Shown in pieces: positions 26,062 through 34,882 of a DNA stretch of 64,000 bases. Source of the DNA: Prosthecobacter vanneervenii (GTDB taxonomy: Bacteria > Verrucomicrobiota > Verrucomicrobiia > Verrucomicrobiales > Verrucomicrobiaceae); assembly GCF_014203095.1 (NCBI RefSeq), contig NZ_JACHIG010000005.1, positions 186,001-250,000 on the forward strand, given 5' to 3'. The notes beneath the pieces are model-generated. The model ran no database searches, was not told where the DNA came from, and worked only from the letters and a program-made list of their open reading frames with translations. Made by a program: the position numbers and the translations under genes. Positions within the stretch are counted from its first letter, which is position 1, and the number at the start of each line of letters is the position of its first letter.

Positions 26062-26747
26062 TCCACGTCTTCCCCCAAATACGCCGCGAGGTGCTTTCTC
26101 AGCTCCGTGCGCGCTCGGAAGAGCAGGCTCTTCACGGCAGGCAGAGACATCTTGAGCACGCTGCAGATGTCCTCATACGGCAGATCCTGGTGGCGGCGCA
26201 TGATGACGGCGATGCGCTGCTTTTCCGGCAGTGCGGCGATGGCTTTGTCCAGCGCCTGCTCCAGCTCCGCCTGCTGGGTGAGGTGGTCTGCCCCCGGCGT
26301 GCTGTGGTCCACAAAGTGCTTGGGCGGATCGTCCTCATTTTCCTGCTCCATGCTGACCTCCTTGCGGCGGGAGCGGCGGCGGGTTTCGTTGAAGACGAGA
26401 TTGCGGGTGATGGTGAAGAGCCAGGTGGTGAACTTGGCGGTGGCCTCATAGCGCGGCGCGCTGCGCCAGACGCGGAGAAAGACCTGCTGGGCGATGTCGT
26501 GCGCGTCGTCGATGTTGTTGAGCATGCGGGCGCAGGTGCCCACGACGGCGTTCTGGTGCAGCTCCACGAGGCGCTCAAAGGCCTGCACGTCTCCCTCCTT
26601 AACGCGGAGCATGAGGCGTACGCTCTCCTGGTCGGCAGACTCCTCGGCACCGTCGGCAGCAGCCTGCGGCGGTTGGTGAGGAGCGTTCCGTTCCGGTTCG
26701 GGCATGAGGTAGGCTGGCAGTGTGACCGCCATGCTAGCGAGGGTCAT
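26058..26747 (-). CDS. RNA polymerase ECF-type sigma factor
   Basis: A 229-residue sigma-70 family protein. Region 2 spans about 55-125 ('FERLVELHQNAVVGTCARML', 'DAHDIAQQVFLRVWRSA', 'FTTWLFTITRNLVFNETRRR'). Region 4 spans about 165-225 ('ALPEKQRIAVIMRRHQDLPY', 'SLPAVKSLLFRARTELRKHL'). No anti-sigma gene is adjacent. The stop codon is the TAG inside a REP flank, so the C-terminal 'GEDVE' end may have been set by REP insertion. ATG 26747 is used; Met6 at 26732 is an alternative. Confidence 0.9.
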   Translation of the reverse strand: MTLASMAVTLPAYLMPEPERNAPHQPPQAAADGAEESADQESVRLMLRVKEGDVQAFERLVELHQNAVVGTCARMLNNIDDAHDIAQQVFLRVWRSAPRYEATAKFTTWLFTITRNLVFNETRRRSRRKEVSMEQENEDDPPKHFVDHSTPGADHLTQQAELEQALDKAIAALPEKQRIAVIMRRHQDLPYEDICSVLKMSLPAVKSLLFRARTELRKHLAAYLGEDVE

Positions 26748-26828
26748 GAGCGATGTAAACCACCGGAGGGCGGGAATGGTTGCGCGAATATTTGACGCTC
26801 AAATAGCCGTCGTTATCCGTAGAAGATC

Positions 26829-27359
26829 ATGATGAACGACCAAACTTGGGACACGACCTTCCGCGAACTCTTCGAGCGCTGCGCCAAACTTCACCGTGGG
26901 GGCGACACCCGCGCGGCTGGCTGGTACGCAGCGGCTGACAAGGCCTTTCTGGACAGCATCGGCTACACAGAGCAGGAGTTTTTTGATTTTGTGGACGACC
27001 ACTGCCGCTACGGTGCCGAGGGCCCCTCGCTGGAGACCAGCCTGCTGGTGGCGGCCGTGCGCCGGGATTATTTCCGCGTGGTGCAGAACAGCCAGCGCAC
27101 TGGCAAGACCGTGCCCCCCGGAGATCTGCCGCCCAAGCCCGCTGCGGTGGACGGCATCCCCTGGCTGCCGCGCCTGATCGTAAAGGCACGCGCCAAGCTG
27201 CGCGGAGAGATGGACCCGGACACCATGTACGGCTGCGGCGGAGACCGCATGTTCTTCACCCAGCACAAGCTGCACCCCGCCGACTTCCTCCGTGTGGCCT
27301 GGGCCGCCGGAGACGATGACCGCAAGATCATCGAGTATGTGAAGACGGGGAAGATGTGA
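26829..27359 (+). CDS. DUF5069 family protein
   Basis: A 176-residue cytoplasmic protein. The C-terminal half has DUF5069 landmarks: 'WLPRLIVKARAKLRGEMDPD' near 115, 'YGCGGDRMFF' near 137, and 'DDRKIIEYVKTG' at the end. The N-terminal half is helical with no recognised motif. Two adjacent ATGs (26829, 26832) are equally good starts. Function of the family is not established. Confidence 0.75.
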   Translation: MMNDQTWDTTFRELFERCAKLHRGGDTRAAGWYAAADKAFLDSIGYTEQEFFDFVDDHCRYGAEGPSLETSLLVAAVRRDYFRVVQNSQRTGKTVPPGDLPPKPAAVDGIPWLPRLIVKARAKLRGEMDPDTMYGCGGDRMFFTQHKLHPADFLRVAWAAGDDDRKIIEYVKTGKM

Positions 27360-27385
27360 GTTTCTGAGCCTTCGATTCCAGCCAC

Positions 27386-27931
27386 ATGGACACGGAGCTC
27401 AATCCCTATGCCGCTCCGCGGGCACAGCTGGTGCTGGATCATGAAGATGCCGCACGCACACGCTATGAATTTCTGCGGACCGAGGCGCACCTGAAGGCGT
27501 GCGGTATCTTGGTCTTGGCGGGAGGCGTGATGGGTATCATCGCCGTCGTAATGCAAAGGAGGATCATTGCCCGGGAGTTTGGATTGAGCGCTGGTCTTTT
27601 GCCTTGGACTCAGATCTCACTATTGAGCCTTCAACTTGCGGTTGGTTCCGGACTTTATTTTCTCAAGCGCTGGGCCGGCATGATGGCGTGGATTATCATG
27701 ATTACAGCGGTGTTAATCAGTCTGATGCAGCTGCCGGGGAGTATTGTTCAGCTGCTGATCCAGGCGGTCATCCTGCGCTTTTTTCTCAGCGAAAGTGCGC
27801 GGAGGGTGTTTTCCAGCAACTATCAGCGCATGATTCTGCAAACACCCGAAATCCGGACTCGTCCTGCCACCTGGGTTTATCCATTGATCGTATTGATCAT
27901 GATGTTCCTAGTCGGGATCTTCTGGAGATAG
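27386..27931 (+). CDS. Hypothetical four-helix membrane protein
   Basis: A 181-residue protein with an N-terminal 'ELNPYAAPRAQ' motif, a cytosolic tag seen at the start of many small verrucomicrobial and planctomycetal membrane proteins. About four hydrophobic helices follow: near 40-58, 72-92, 95-130 and 163-180. It is 26 bp after the DUF5069 gene on the same strand, so possibly co-transcribed. Function not recognised. Confidence 0.65.
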   Translation: MDTELNPYAAPRAQLVLDHEDAARTRYEFLRTEAHLKACGILVLAGGVMGIIAVVMQRRIIAREFGLSAGLLPWTQISLLSLQLAVGSGLYFLKRWAGMMAWIIMITAVLISLMQLPGSIVQLLIQAVILRFFLSESARRVFSSNYQRMILQTPEIRTRPATWVYPLIVLIMMFLVGIFWR

Positions 27932-28063
27932 GTCCGAAACGGCAGATTGACAGGTCGGGGCACAACACTTCTGGCGCTCATGGTGCGCCAGGAAGTCACG
28001 GCAGACCAGACGACGGGTGCTCGCCAGCGATGGGCGTTCGTTTCTGCAGTCGGGAGCTGAAGG

Positions 28064-28083
28064 TGCGGGCAGGAGTGCCCGCA
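28064..28083. repeat. Family-A REP hairpin
   Basis: TGCGGGCA-GGAG-TGCCCGCA, perfect 8-bp arms, followed by TCAC. It lies 7 bp beyond the msrB stop codon (on the minus strand), again at a gene end. Confidence 0.85.
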
Positions 28084-28089
28084 TCACTT

Positions 28090-28683
28090 TTACTTCTTCT
28101 CCACGCCGCCTTCCTTGGCCACTTCGTCCTTCTTCTGCTGCACAGCGGCGGAGCCGAGGTCGAGGAGCTTGGGGGCTTCGCCGCCTTTGGGGACGAATTT
28201 CAGGGCGATGCCGTTGATGCAGAAGCGGCGGTCGGTGGGGGTCTTGAAGCCTTCGCCTTCAAAGACGTGGCCGAGGTGGGCGTCGCAGCGCTTGCAGACG
28301 GTTTCGATGCGGCGCATGCCATGGCTGTTGTCGGGCTTTTCCAGCACGCCTTTGGCCTTGGAGCTGTCGTAGAATGAAGGCCAGCCGCAGCCGGAGTGGA
28401 ATTTCTCCTTGGAGGTGAAGAGCTCCGCACCGCAGCACACGCAGTAGTAGGTGCCTTCTCCCTGCGCCTCAAACTCGTGGTAGATGGCGCCATTGGGGCG
28501 CTCGGTGCCGCGCATGCGGGTCACCTGAAACTGCTCCGGGGTGAGGAGCTTTTTCCATTCATCTTCTGATTTCACGACTTCGGGCTTGGACATGGATTGG
28601 GAATCGGCGGCGGATTTGTCCTCGGCCAGGGAGATGCAGAAGGCGGCGGCGAGGAGGGGGATGAGAGCGATACGAAGTTTCAT
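28090..28683 (-). CDS. msrB: Exported peptide-methionine (R)-S-oxide reductase
   Basis: A 197-residue protein from ATG 28683 with a signal-like N-terminus ('MKLRIALIPLLAAAFCISLA'). The MsrB domain is complete: zinc site 'CVCCGAELF' and 'CKRCDAHLGHVF', 'HSGCGWPSFYD', and the catalytic Cys in 'RFCINGIAL'. It reduces the R epimer of methionine sulfoxide; export suggests repair in the periplasm. It sits 74 bp downstream of the kinase/FGE gene and may share its transcript. Confidence 0.93.
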   Translation of the reverse strand: MKLRIALIPLLAAAFCISLAEDKSAADSQSMSKPEVVKSEDEWKKLLTPEQFQVTRMRGTERPNGAIYHEFEAQGEGTYYCVCCGAELFTSKEKFHSGCGWPSFYDSSKAKGVLEKPDNSHGMRRIETVCKRCDAHLGHVFEGEGFKTPTDRRFCINGIALKFVPKGGEAPKLLDLGSAAVQQKKDEVAKEGGVEKK

Positions 28684-28757
28684 GGGCGTTGGGTTGCTGC
28701 TGATACGTGAGAGGATGGCCAAAGATTGCGTATTCCCGCAAAAGTTGAGGGCGTGCG

Positions 28758-31256
28758 TCAATCGTCGTCCTCACGGGCCATCTGGCCGATGTTCCAGAGC
28801 AGCAGGCGGAATCCCGCATCGGGGTAGCGCTCGGCAGCGGTGGCATGGCGGCGGTAGGAGGCTAGCAGTTCCTGGCGCTCGGCGGTGGTATAGGCACCTC
28901 CGCGCAGCACGCCCTGGTCAGGCATGGTGTTCCAGGAGTCGGAGACCCACTCCCAGAGATTGCCGGAGAGGTCATGGAGGCCACGGCCGTCGGCACGGAA
29001 GGAGCCCACGGGGGCGAGGCCAGCAAAGCCGTCTTCGTATTTCGGGATGGCCAGCTTGCCGGTCTTGTCGGCTGCTTTGTCGAGGAAGTTGCCAGACCGG
29101 GCAGGCGGCGGCCAGATGAAGCCCCAGGGGTAGATGCCCTCGATGCGCAGGCTGCGCTCGGCCGGGGTGTCGCCGATCTCGCGGGAAAGGTAGGCGGCCA
29201 TGCTCCACTCGTCGTCCGAGGGCAGGCGGTATTCCTGGTCGGGCTCCAGCAGGCCCTGGGCACGCTCGCGGTCGGTGAGCCAGCGGCAGAACTGCTCGGC
29301 CTCGGAGCGGGTGACGAGATTGACGGGCAGATCGGGCTCGGCATCCAGCACGCGGCCATCCACCGGGGGCTGGTTGGTGGCCTTGGCAAATTCGGCGAAG
29401 TCCTTGCGGCGTGTCTCGATGCTGGCCAGCATGGCCTTGCCGAGCGGCACAAACTTGATGCCCAGGCTGTTCTGCCAGGGCTTGCCAAAGACGACCGCGC
29501 CGGTGGCCTTGAGGCGGAGATTGAAGCTGATGCTCTGCCCTTCCTTGAGTTTGCCGCCGGCCACCTCGGGCTTGTAGCCGGGGAGAATGATCTGGTAGCT
29601 GAAGGTATCTGCGCGCACCTTGGAGAGGGACAGTGGCGTGCGGCCCACGAGGCGCTCTCCATCATAGATCTCCGCACCCGCCGGGGTGCTGGCGATGTTG
29701 AGACTGCCAAACTTCACCTGCACGATCTCGCAACGGATGGCGCTGTGGCCCTGCTTGGGCTTGGAGGTGCCAGCGGTGTGAGGGATGCTGGCGGCGCGCC
29801 AGGTGTACTCGTGCCCCGGGTCCAAGCGGCCGCTCTGGCGGTCGGCGGCGGTCATCCAGGCGCAGAAGGCATCTGCCTCGGCAGCGGGGATCAAAGCGGG
29901 GAAGAAGGGCGTCTTGTCCGGCAGGGTGATGGGGATGACCTCATACTCAGCGGCACGGTTGGTAGCCTCCAGGAAGGTGCGGAAGAGCACGCCATCCAGC
30001 GGCAGGTCGGCCACGTGGCGGTCCTGCTTGTAGGTGAACCACTGTTTGCGGTAGTTTTCCCAGGGCTTGCCGGGCGTGGGCTGCTGCGGCCGGGCGGGCA
30101 GCACGGGCAGCGGTTTTTCAGGCAGAGGAATCTGGTAGCTCCAGTCGCGCTGGTGCTTGCCCATCACCAGACTACCGGCCACCAGGAAGGAGGAAAAGGT
30201 GGTGATGATGGCAGCGCGGCTGAAGCGGCGCGCAAAGCTCTCAGGCCGGGCGGTGCCCACATGCTGCAGCGCCTCGGCAAAGTCGGAGGCATTGGTAAAA
30301 CGGCGCTCCAGATCCGCCTCACAGGCCTGGCAGATCACGCGGTTGAGGTCCAGCCAGAAGGGCCATTCCTCGTCGGAGAGATTGTCTGGCACCTCGGGGA
30401 ATTCCATGCGGTCTTTGCCGCTGCTCATCTCATAGAGCACCTTGCCGAGGCTGTAGATGTCCGCCTGCGGGGTGCCGGGGCCTTCCGGTGGCACAAAGCC
30501 CTCGGTGCCCACAAAGGTGCGCTCGCCAAAGGCTGCCACGAGGCCGATGTCCGCCAGTTTGCACACGCCGCCCACAAAGATGATGTTGGAGGGCTTGATG
30601 TCGCGGTGCGTCAGGCCGTGGTTGTGCATGTAGTGCAGCGCATCGGCCAGGTACACGCCCGCATCCCGGCAGAAGAAGGGATCCAGCCTGCCGTGGCGCT
30701 TCATGTCCGTGGTCAGCGTGCGGGGCACGTAGGTCTTCACATCGCTGATGTGCGCGCCGTCTTCGGCATCGTCCGCCAGCTCCATCACACAGTAGTAAAA
30801 GCCGCGCTTCTCATTCCAGCCCACGTGCAGGATGTGCACCAGGCAGGGGTGGCCGCGGGAGATGGGCTCAAACTGCTGGATACCCTGAAACTCGCGGTGA
30901 AAGGTGCGGGTGAGCTCAAAGTCCTCGCGCCAGACGATCTTCACCGCACGCAGCGCGCCGGTGACGCTCTGGGCCAGCCAGACCTCTCCGTAGGCACCGG
31001 AACCGATGCGCTTGAGCAGCGTGTAGTCGGGGATGACGATGTCGTCGCGGTGGGAGGGCGGGCCGTTTTTCTCACGGCTTTTGACCTTCTCCTGCGCTGT
31101 GGGCGCAGCGATGGGCGGGGCGGGCAGGTCCACCTCAAAGGAATCTGACTCCGGCACATGGGCCGCCACTTCTTCAGCCAGGTGAATGTCGTCTGCCTCG
31201 TCCACGCTCTCCGAGGGAGGCGGGATTTCGGCAGGCGAAGCAGCGGAATCGCTCAT
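28758..31256 (-). CDS. Ser/Thr kinase fused to PEGA and formylglycine-enzyme-like (SUMF1) domains
   Basis: An 832-residue membrane protein. The Hanks-type kinase is about 78-340: 'RIGSGAYGEVWLA', Lys106 in 'AVKIV', catalytic 'HRDIKPSN' (217-224), and 'DIG' in place of DFG at 236. A single membrane helix follows near 348-368. The outside part has a partial FGE-like segment, a PEGA repeat ('LNIASTPAGAEIYDGERLVG') and a C-terminal FGE/SUMF1-like domain ('LPSDDEWSMAAYL', 'LHDLSGNLWEWVSDSW'). FGE-like domains in such proteins often bind rather than modify. Downstream of its ECF sigma factor, an arrangement typical of PVC signalling. Confidence 0.88.
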   Translation of the reverse strand: MSDSAASPAEIPPPSESVDEADDIHLAEEVAAHVPESDSFEVDLPAPPIAAPTAQEKVKSREKNGPPSHRDDIVIPDYTLLKRIGSGAYGEVWLAQSVTGALRAVKIVWREDFELTRTFHREFQGIQQFEPISRGHPCLVHILHVGWNEKRGFYYCVMELADDAEDGAHISDVKTYVPRTLTTDMKRHGRLDPFFCRDAGVYLADALHYMHNHGLTHRDIKPSNIIFVGGVCKLADIGLVAAFGERTFVGTEGFVPPEGPGTPQADIYSLGKVLYEMSSGKDRMEFPEVPDNLSDEEWPFWLDLNRVICQACEADLERRFTNASDFAEALQHVGTARPESFARRFSRAAIITTFSSFLVAGSLVMGKHQRDWSYQIPLPEKPLPVLPARPQQPTPGKPWENYRKQWFTYKQDRHVADLPLDGVLFRTFLEATNRAAEYEVIPITLPDKTPFFPALIPAAEADAFCAWMTAADRQSGRLDPGHEYTWRAASIPHTAGTSKPKQGHSAIRCEIVQVKFGSLNIASTPAGAEIYDGERLVGRTPLSLSKVRADTFSYQIILPGYKPEVAGGKLKEGQSISFNLRLKATGAVVFGKPWQNSLGIKFVPLGKAMLASIETRRKDFAEFAKATNQPPVDGRVLDAEPDLPVNLVTRSEAEQFCRWLTDRERAQGLLEPDQEYRLPSDDEWSMAAYLSREIGDTPAERSLRIEGIYPWGFIWPPPARSGNFLDKAADKTGKLAIPKYEDGFAGLAPVGSFRADGRGLHDLSGNLWEWVSDSWNTMPDQGVLRGGAYTTAERQELLASYRRHATAAERYPDAGFRLLLWNIGQMAREDDD

Positions 31257-31331
31257 GAGGCTGGCGTGGGAGGAGGTTGGGCGTCAAAGTCCTGGATGGG
31301 GCAAAGCCAGCCAGCGCCCGGAATTCTCCCA

Positions 31332-32012
31332 CTAAAGCATCGTATTCTCAAGCGCCTGCACTTCTTTCTTTACCAAAGCCCCCACGCGGTGCTTGGCCAG
31401 ATAGACCTGTGCGGCATTGATTCCGAGCGCTTCGGAGGTCTTCTTGACCCCCCAGCCCTTCATCACATAGCAGTCAAAAATCTGAAACTGACGCGGGGAA
31501 ACCTTGGCTTTCACGCGCTCAAGGGCGGCGGCGGTGATGTTGTCCCGCCACTCGCGGTCCCAGATGTTTTCCAGCAGGTTGTCCTTGTCCTGGGAGAGGC
31601 GGTCGATGACCTGACCGCTGGTGTCTTCGGTGTCGGCATTGCCCTGATCGGCCAGGGAGGGCTGGCGCTTGCGGGCGCGGAAGACGTCGAGAATGCGCCA
31701 GCGCGTCATCTGCAGCAGCCAGGCTTTGAACGAGCCTGCGCGGGGGTCATACTGGCCCTTCTGCACCTGACGGGCGATGGCGATGACCGTCTCCTGCACG
31801 ACGTCAAAGGCCTCCTCGCGGGTGAGGCCGGCCTTGGTGCCCACGCTGAAGATGAGGCGCCAGTACGTCTGATAAAACTCGTTCCAGGTCTTCTGATCCT
31901 CCCAATTGTTGAGACGCTCGATCAAGCTCTTGCGGGTTTTCTCCCACAAGCCCTTGTCTTTCTTCACGTCCTCCGGAATCGGAATGTCTGGTTCTGGTGC
32001 CGGTTTGCTCAT
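31332..32012 (-). CDS. ECF-type RNA polymerase sigma factor
   Basis: A 226-residue sigma factor from ATG 32012. Region 2 has 'WNEFYQTYWRLIFSVGTKAG', 'DVVQETVIAIARQVQK' and 'GSFKAWLLQMTRWRILDVFR'. Region 4 covers about 155-215 ('VSPRQFQIFDCYVMKGWGVK'). It is probably the first gene of an operon with the downstream membrane kinase (75-bp gap), so the kinase may control its activity instead of a classical anti-sigma factor. This is inferred from gene order. Confidence 0.9.
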   Translation of the reverse strand: MSKPAPEPDIPIPEDVKKDKGLWEKTRKSLIERLNNWEDQKTWNEFYQTYWRLIFSVGTKAGLTREEAFDVVQETVIAIARQVQKGQYDPRAGSFKAWLLQMTRWRILDVFRARKRQPSLADQGNADTEDTSGQVIDRLSQDKDNLLENIWDREWRDNITAAALERVKAKVSPRQFQIFDCYVMKGWGVKKTSEALGINAAQVYLAKHRVGALVKKEVQALENTML

Positions 32013-32272
32013 TATGGGGGTTGATTCTCTGCGGATGAACCATGCTGTCAAACCTTTGAAACCCAGCTTATGTAGAGAAAAACGGCGAAAGAGACGCTTA
32101 TTTTTTGCGGGGGTGGGCCTTTAAACGTTGTTATGCGATTCATGAGATTCATGAAGTCATTTCATGGACTTGGGAACACCCCGGCGGCATCGTTGGTTGC
32201 CATCGCCGGGGGGTGGGCTAGTCTGGCAGTCCAGCGCTGCATTTGTGGCGTAGTCTTTGCTCATACGTAGTC

Positions 32273-33814
32273 ATGTCCGAACTGGAAAACCCCTTTCAAG
32301 AGACCCTGCTCTCACGTCACCGTGCGGAACCCTGCACCGTGGTCATCTTTGGTGCCACCGGAGACCTCACGCACCGCAAGCTGATCCCCGCCTTCTATAA
32401 CATCGCCGCCGAGGGCGACCTGCCGCCGCAGTTCAAGGTGGTGGGCTTTGCGCGCCGCGACAAGACGGATGAGGTCTTCCGCGCTGAGCTGGAGACGGGC
32501 AACCGCCAGAACAGCCGCCAGGGCCATAATGATGAGCTGTGGAAAAGTTTCTCCCAGAGCATCCACTACCACCGCAGCGAGTTTGAGGACCTGGAAGGCT
32601 ACAAGGCCCTGGGCCGTCTGCTGGACCAGTTTGATGCGGAGCGCGGAGCACCTGCCAACCGCCTCTTCTACCTCGCGGCAGCGCCGGAGGCCTTCAAGCC
32701 CATCCTGGAGATGATCCGTGCGGCTGGACTCAATGAAGGGAAAGGCGGCAAGTGGGCCCGTGTGGTGTGCGAGAAGCCCTTTGGCAAAGACCTGGCCTCC
32801 GCGCAGAGCCTGAACTCCGTGGTGGCCGCCACCTTTGCGGAAAAGGACACCTACCGCATCGACCATTATCTGGGCAAGGAAACCGCGCAGAACATCATGG
32901 TGCTGCGCTTTGCCAACTCCATCTTTGAGCCCAACTGGAACAGCCGCTACATCGACCACGTGCAGATCACCTGCGCCGAAAACCTCGGCATGGAAGGCGG
33001 ACGCGGCGGCTACTACGACACCGCCGGTGCGCTGCGCGACATGGTGCAGAATCACCTCTTCCAGCTCCTCACGCTGGTGGCCATGGAGCCGCCCACCGAC
33101 CTGAGCGCCGACAGCGTGCGCGATGAGAAGGTGAAGGTGATCCGCGCCCTGCGCCCGCTGGTGGGCCCCGAAGCCGTGGGCAAGAACGTGGTGCGTGCGC
33201 AATACACCGCCGGAAGCGTGAATGGCGTGGCACGTGTGGGCTACCGCCAGGAAGATCGTGTGAATCCGGAATCGCAGACCGAGCCGTACGTGGCGCTGCG
33301 TCTGATGATCGACACCTGGCGCTGGCAGGGCGTGCCTTTTTACATCCGTGTGGGCAAGCAGCTGCCCAAGAAGGCCACGGAGATCAGTGTGCATTTCAAG
33401 AGGCCGCCGCAGGTGCCCTTTGCCACCGCAGGCATGCTCAAGAACAGCGAAAACACGCTCGTCATCCGCATTCAGCCGGATGAAGGAATCGCACTGCGAA
33501 TCCTGTGCAAGCAGCCGGGGCAGGCCATGAGGATGCAGCAGGTGAAGATGGACTTCCGCTACTCCTCCAGCTTTGGCAAAGCCAGCCCCGAGGCCTACGA
33601 GCGCCTGCTGCTGGACGCCGTGGCCGGAGACGCCACGCTCTTTGCCCGCCGCGACGAGGTGGAGAACGCATGGAAGTTCATCGACGAAATCGAGAAAGCC
33701 TGGCACAAGTCCGACACACCGCCGACGATGCACGAATACCCCGCCGGAAGCTGGGGGCCGAAGGCTGCAGATGATCTGCTGCGCGCCGACGGCCGTGAGT
33801 GGCGGCTGCTCTAA
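32273..33814 (+). CDS. zwf: Glucose-6-phosphate 1-dehydrogenase
   Basis: A 513-residue enzyme oxidising glucose 6-phosphate to 6-phosphogluconolactone with NAD(P)+. N-terminal Rossmann motif 'IFGATGDLTHRKL'; active site 'RIDHYLGKE' with the catalytic His; substrate-binding 'PFYIRVGKQLPKK'. Full length for the family. ATG 32273 is used rather than a start 10 codons upstream because it directly precedes the conserved N-terminus. It is followed after 18 bp by opcA, forming a two-gene operon. Confidence 0.96.
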   Translation: MSELENPFQETLLSRHRAEPCTVVIFGATGDLTHRKLIPAFYNIAAEGDLPPQFKVVGFARRDKTDEVFRAELETGNRQNSRQGHNDELWKSFSQSIHYHRSEFEDLEGYKALGRLLDQFDAERGAPANRLFYLAAAPEAFKPILEMIRAAGLNEGKGGKWARVVCEKPFGKDLASAQSLNSVVAATFAEKDTYRIDHYLGKETAQNIMVLRFANSIFEPNWNSRYIDHVQITCAENLGMEGGRGGYYDTAGALRDMVQNHLFQLLTLVAMEPPTDLSADSVRDEKVKVIRALRPLVGPEAVGKNVVRAQYTAGSVNGVARVGYRQEDRVNPESQTEPYVALRLMIDTWRWQGVPFYIRVGKQLPKKATEISVHFKRPPQVPFATAGMLKNSENTLVIRIQPDEGIALRILCKQPGQAMRMQQVKMDFRYSSSFGKASPEAYERLLLDAVAGDATLFARRDEVENAWKFIDEIEKAWHKSDTPPTMHEYPAGSWGPKAADDLLRADGREWRLL

Positions 33815-33832
33815 TCCTGGAGGAACATCATC

Positions 33833-34843
33833 ATGCCTCCTGTGACTCTCAACGACATCGAACTCGACCGCCTTGGGCTTGAGACGCCCATCTCGCGCAT
33901 TGATCGTGCGCTCAAGCAGCTCTGGGAGGGGGATGAAGCCAAGACGCGTGCGTCCATCACCAATCTGGCCATCTACACCGAGGACAGCTGCCAGCTGATG
34001 GCGGACAATGAGCTGCTGGACCATGTGGCTGCGCAGCATGCCTGCCGGGCGCTGCTCATCCTGGCGCTGCCGGAAAGCCAGCCACCGCGTGCGCGGGCGT
34101 GGATCCAGGCGCTGTGCCGCCCCTACCAAGGCAAGCAGGTGGTGTGCAGCGAGCAGATCAGCTTTGTGCTGGAGGGCGGAGACGCCACGCAGGTGCAGAA
34201 CATCGTCTTTGCCAATCTGGACTCGGACCTGCCGCTCGTCGTCTGGTGGCAGGCGGACCTGGCCAAGAATTTTGAGGAGCACTTCTACAGCCGCATCGAC
34301 ACGCTGATCATCGACAGCTCCCGCTGGGAGGATCCTGCACGGCAGTTTGATGTGCTGCTGGCAGCGCTGAACTCCGAGACCGGCGGTTTTGATGTGCGTG
34401 ATCTGGCCTGGACGCGCTCCCACTTCATGCGCACGGCGCTGGCCACCTGCTTTCAGGATGCCACCGCCTGCCACAATCTCTCCAAGCTTCAGACCATCCG
34501 CATCACGCATCGCAAAGGCCAGCGCACTGCGGCGCTGCTGCTGGCGGTGTGGATCAATCAGCGGCTGAAAGGCGAGCTGAAGCTGGAACTGATCGAGAAA
34601 GAAACCGGCCCTGCGCTGCAAGGACTGGTGCTGGAAGGCCCGGGCGTGCGCGGCGAAGTGCGGCGTGAGTGCGAGTCGTGTTTTGTGAAAGTGAGCTCCA
34701 CCTGCGGCGAGCAGACGCGTGAAGAACTGCTGCCCGCCGATGTGGACACCGATGCCGAACTGGTGACGGAGCTGCTTTCCCGCTTCCATGGCAGCACGCT
34801 GTACTCCTCCATGCTGCCCTATGTGCGCAGCATGCTGAAATAA
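33833..34843 (+). CDS. opcA: Glucose-6-phosphate dehydrogenase assembly protein OpcA
   Basis: A 336-residue protein matching OpcA. Early 'TRASITNLAIYTED'; middle 'LPLVVWWQADLA' and 'SRWEDPARQFDVLL'; later 'LAWTRSHFMRTALATCF'. OpcA activates or assembles Zwf in cyanobacteria and actinobacteria; here it directly follows zwf, supporting that role. The spacer carries 'TGGAGGA' as ribosome binding site. Confidence 0.9.
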   Translation: MPPVTLNDIELDRLGLETPISRIDRALKQLWEGDEAKTRASITNLAIYTEDSCQLMADNELLDHVAAQHACRALLILALPESQPPRARAWIQALCRPYQGKQVVCSEQISFVLEGGDATQVQNIVFANLDSDLPLVVWWQADLAKNFEEHFYSRIDTLIIDSSRWEDPARQFDVLLAALNSETGGFDVRDLAWTRSHFMRTALATCFQDATACHNLSKLQTIRITHRKGQRTAALLLAVWINQRLKGELKLELIEKETGPALQGLVLEGPGVRGEVRRECESCFVKVSSTCGEQTREELLPADVDTDAELVTELLSRFHGSTLYSSMLPYVRSMLK

Positions 34844-34882
34844 CCGTTCGACACCGGCTGCTGCTGTCGGAAGACTGGGGGC

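Noticed and set aside
28974-31148. A 724-codon plus-strand frame antisense to the kinase
   Set aside because: No domain, signal or start context; complementary to a well-supported kinase/FGE gene.
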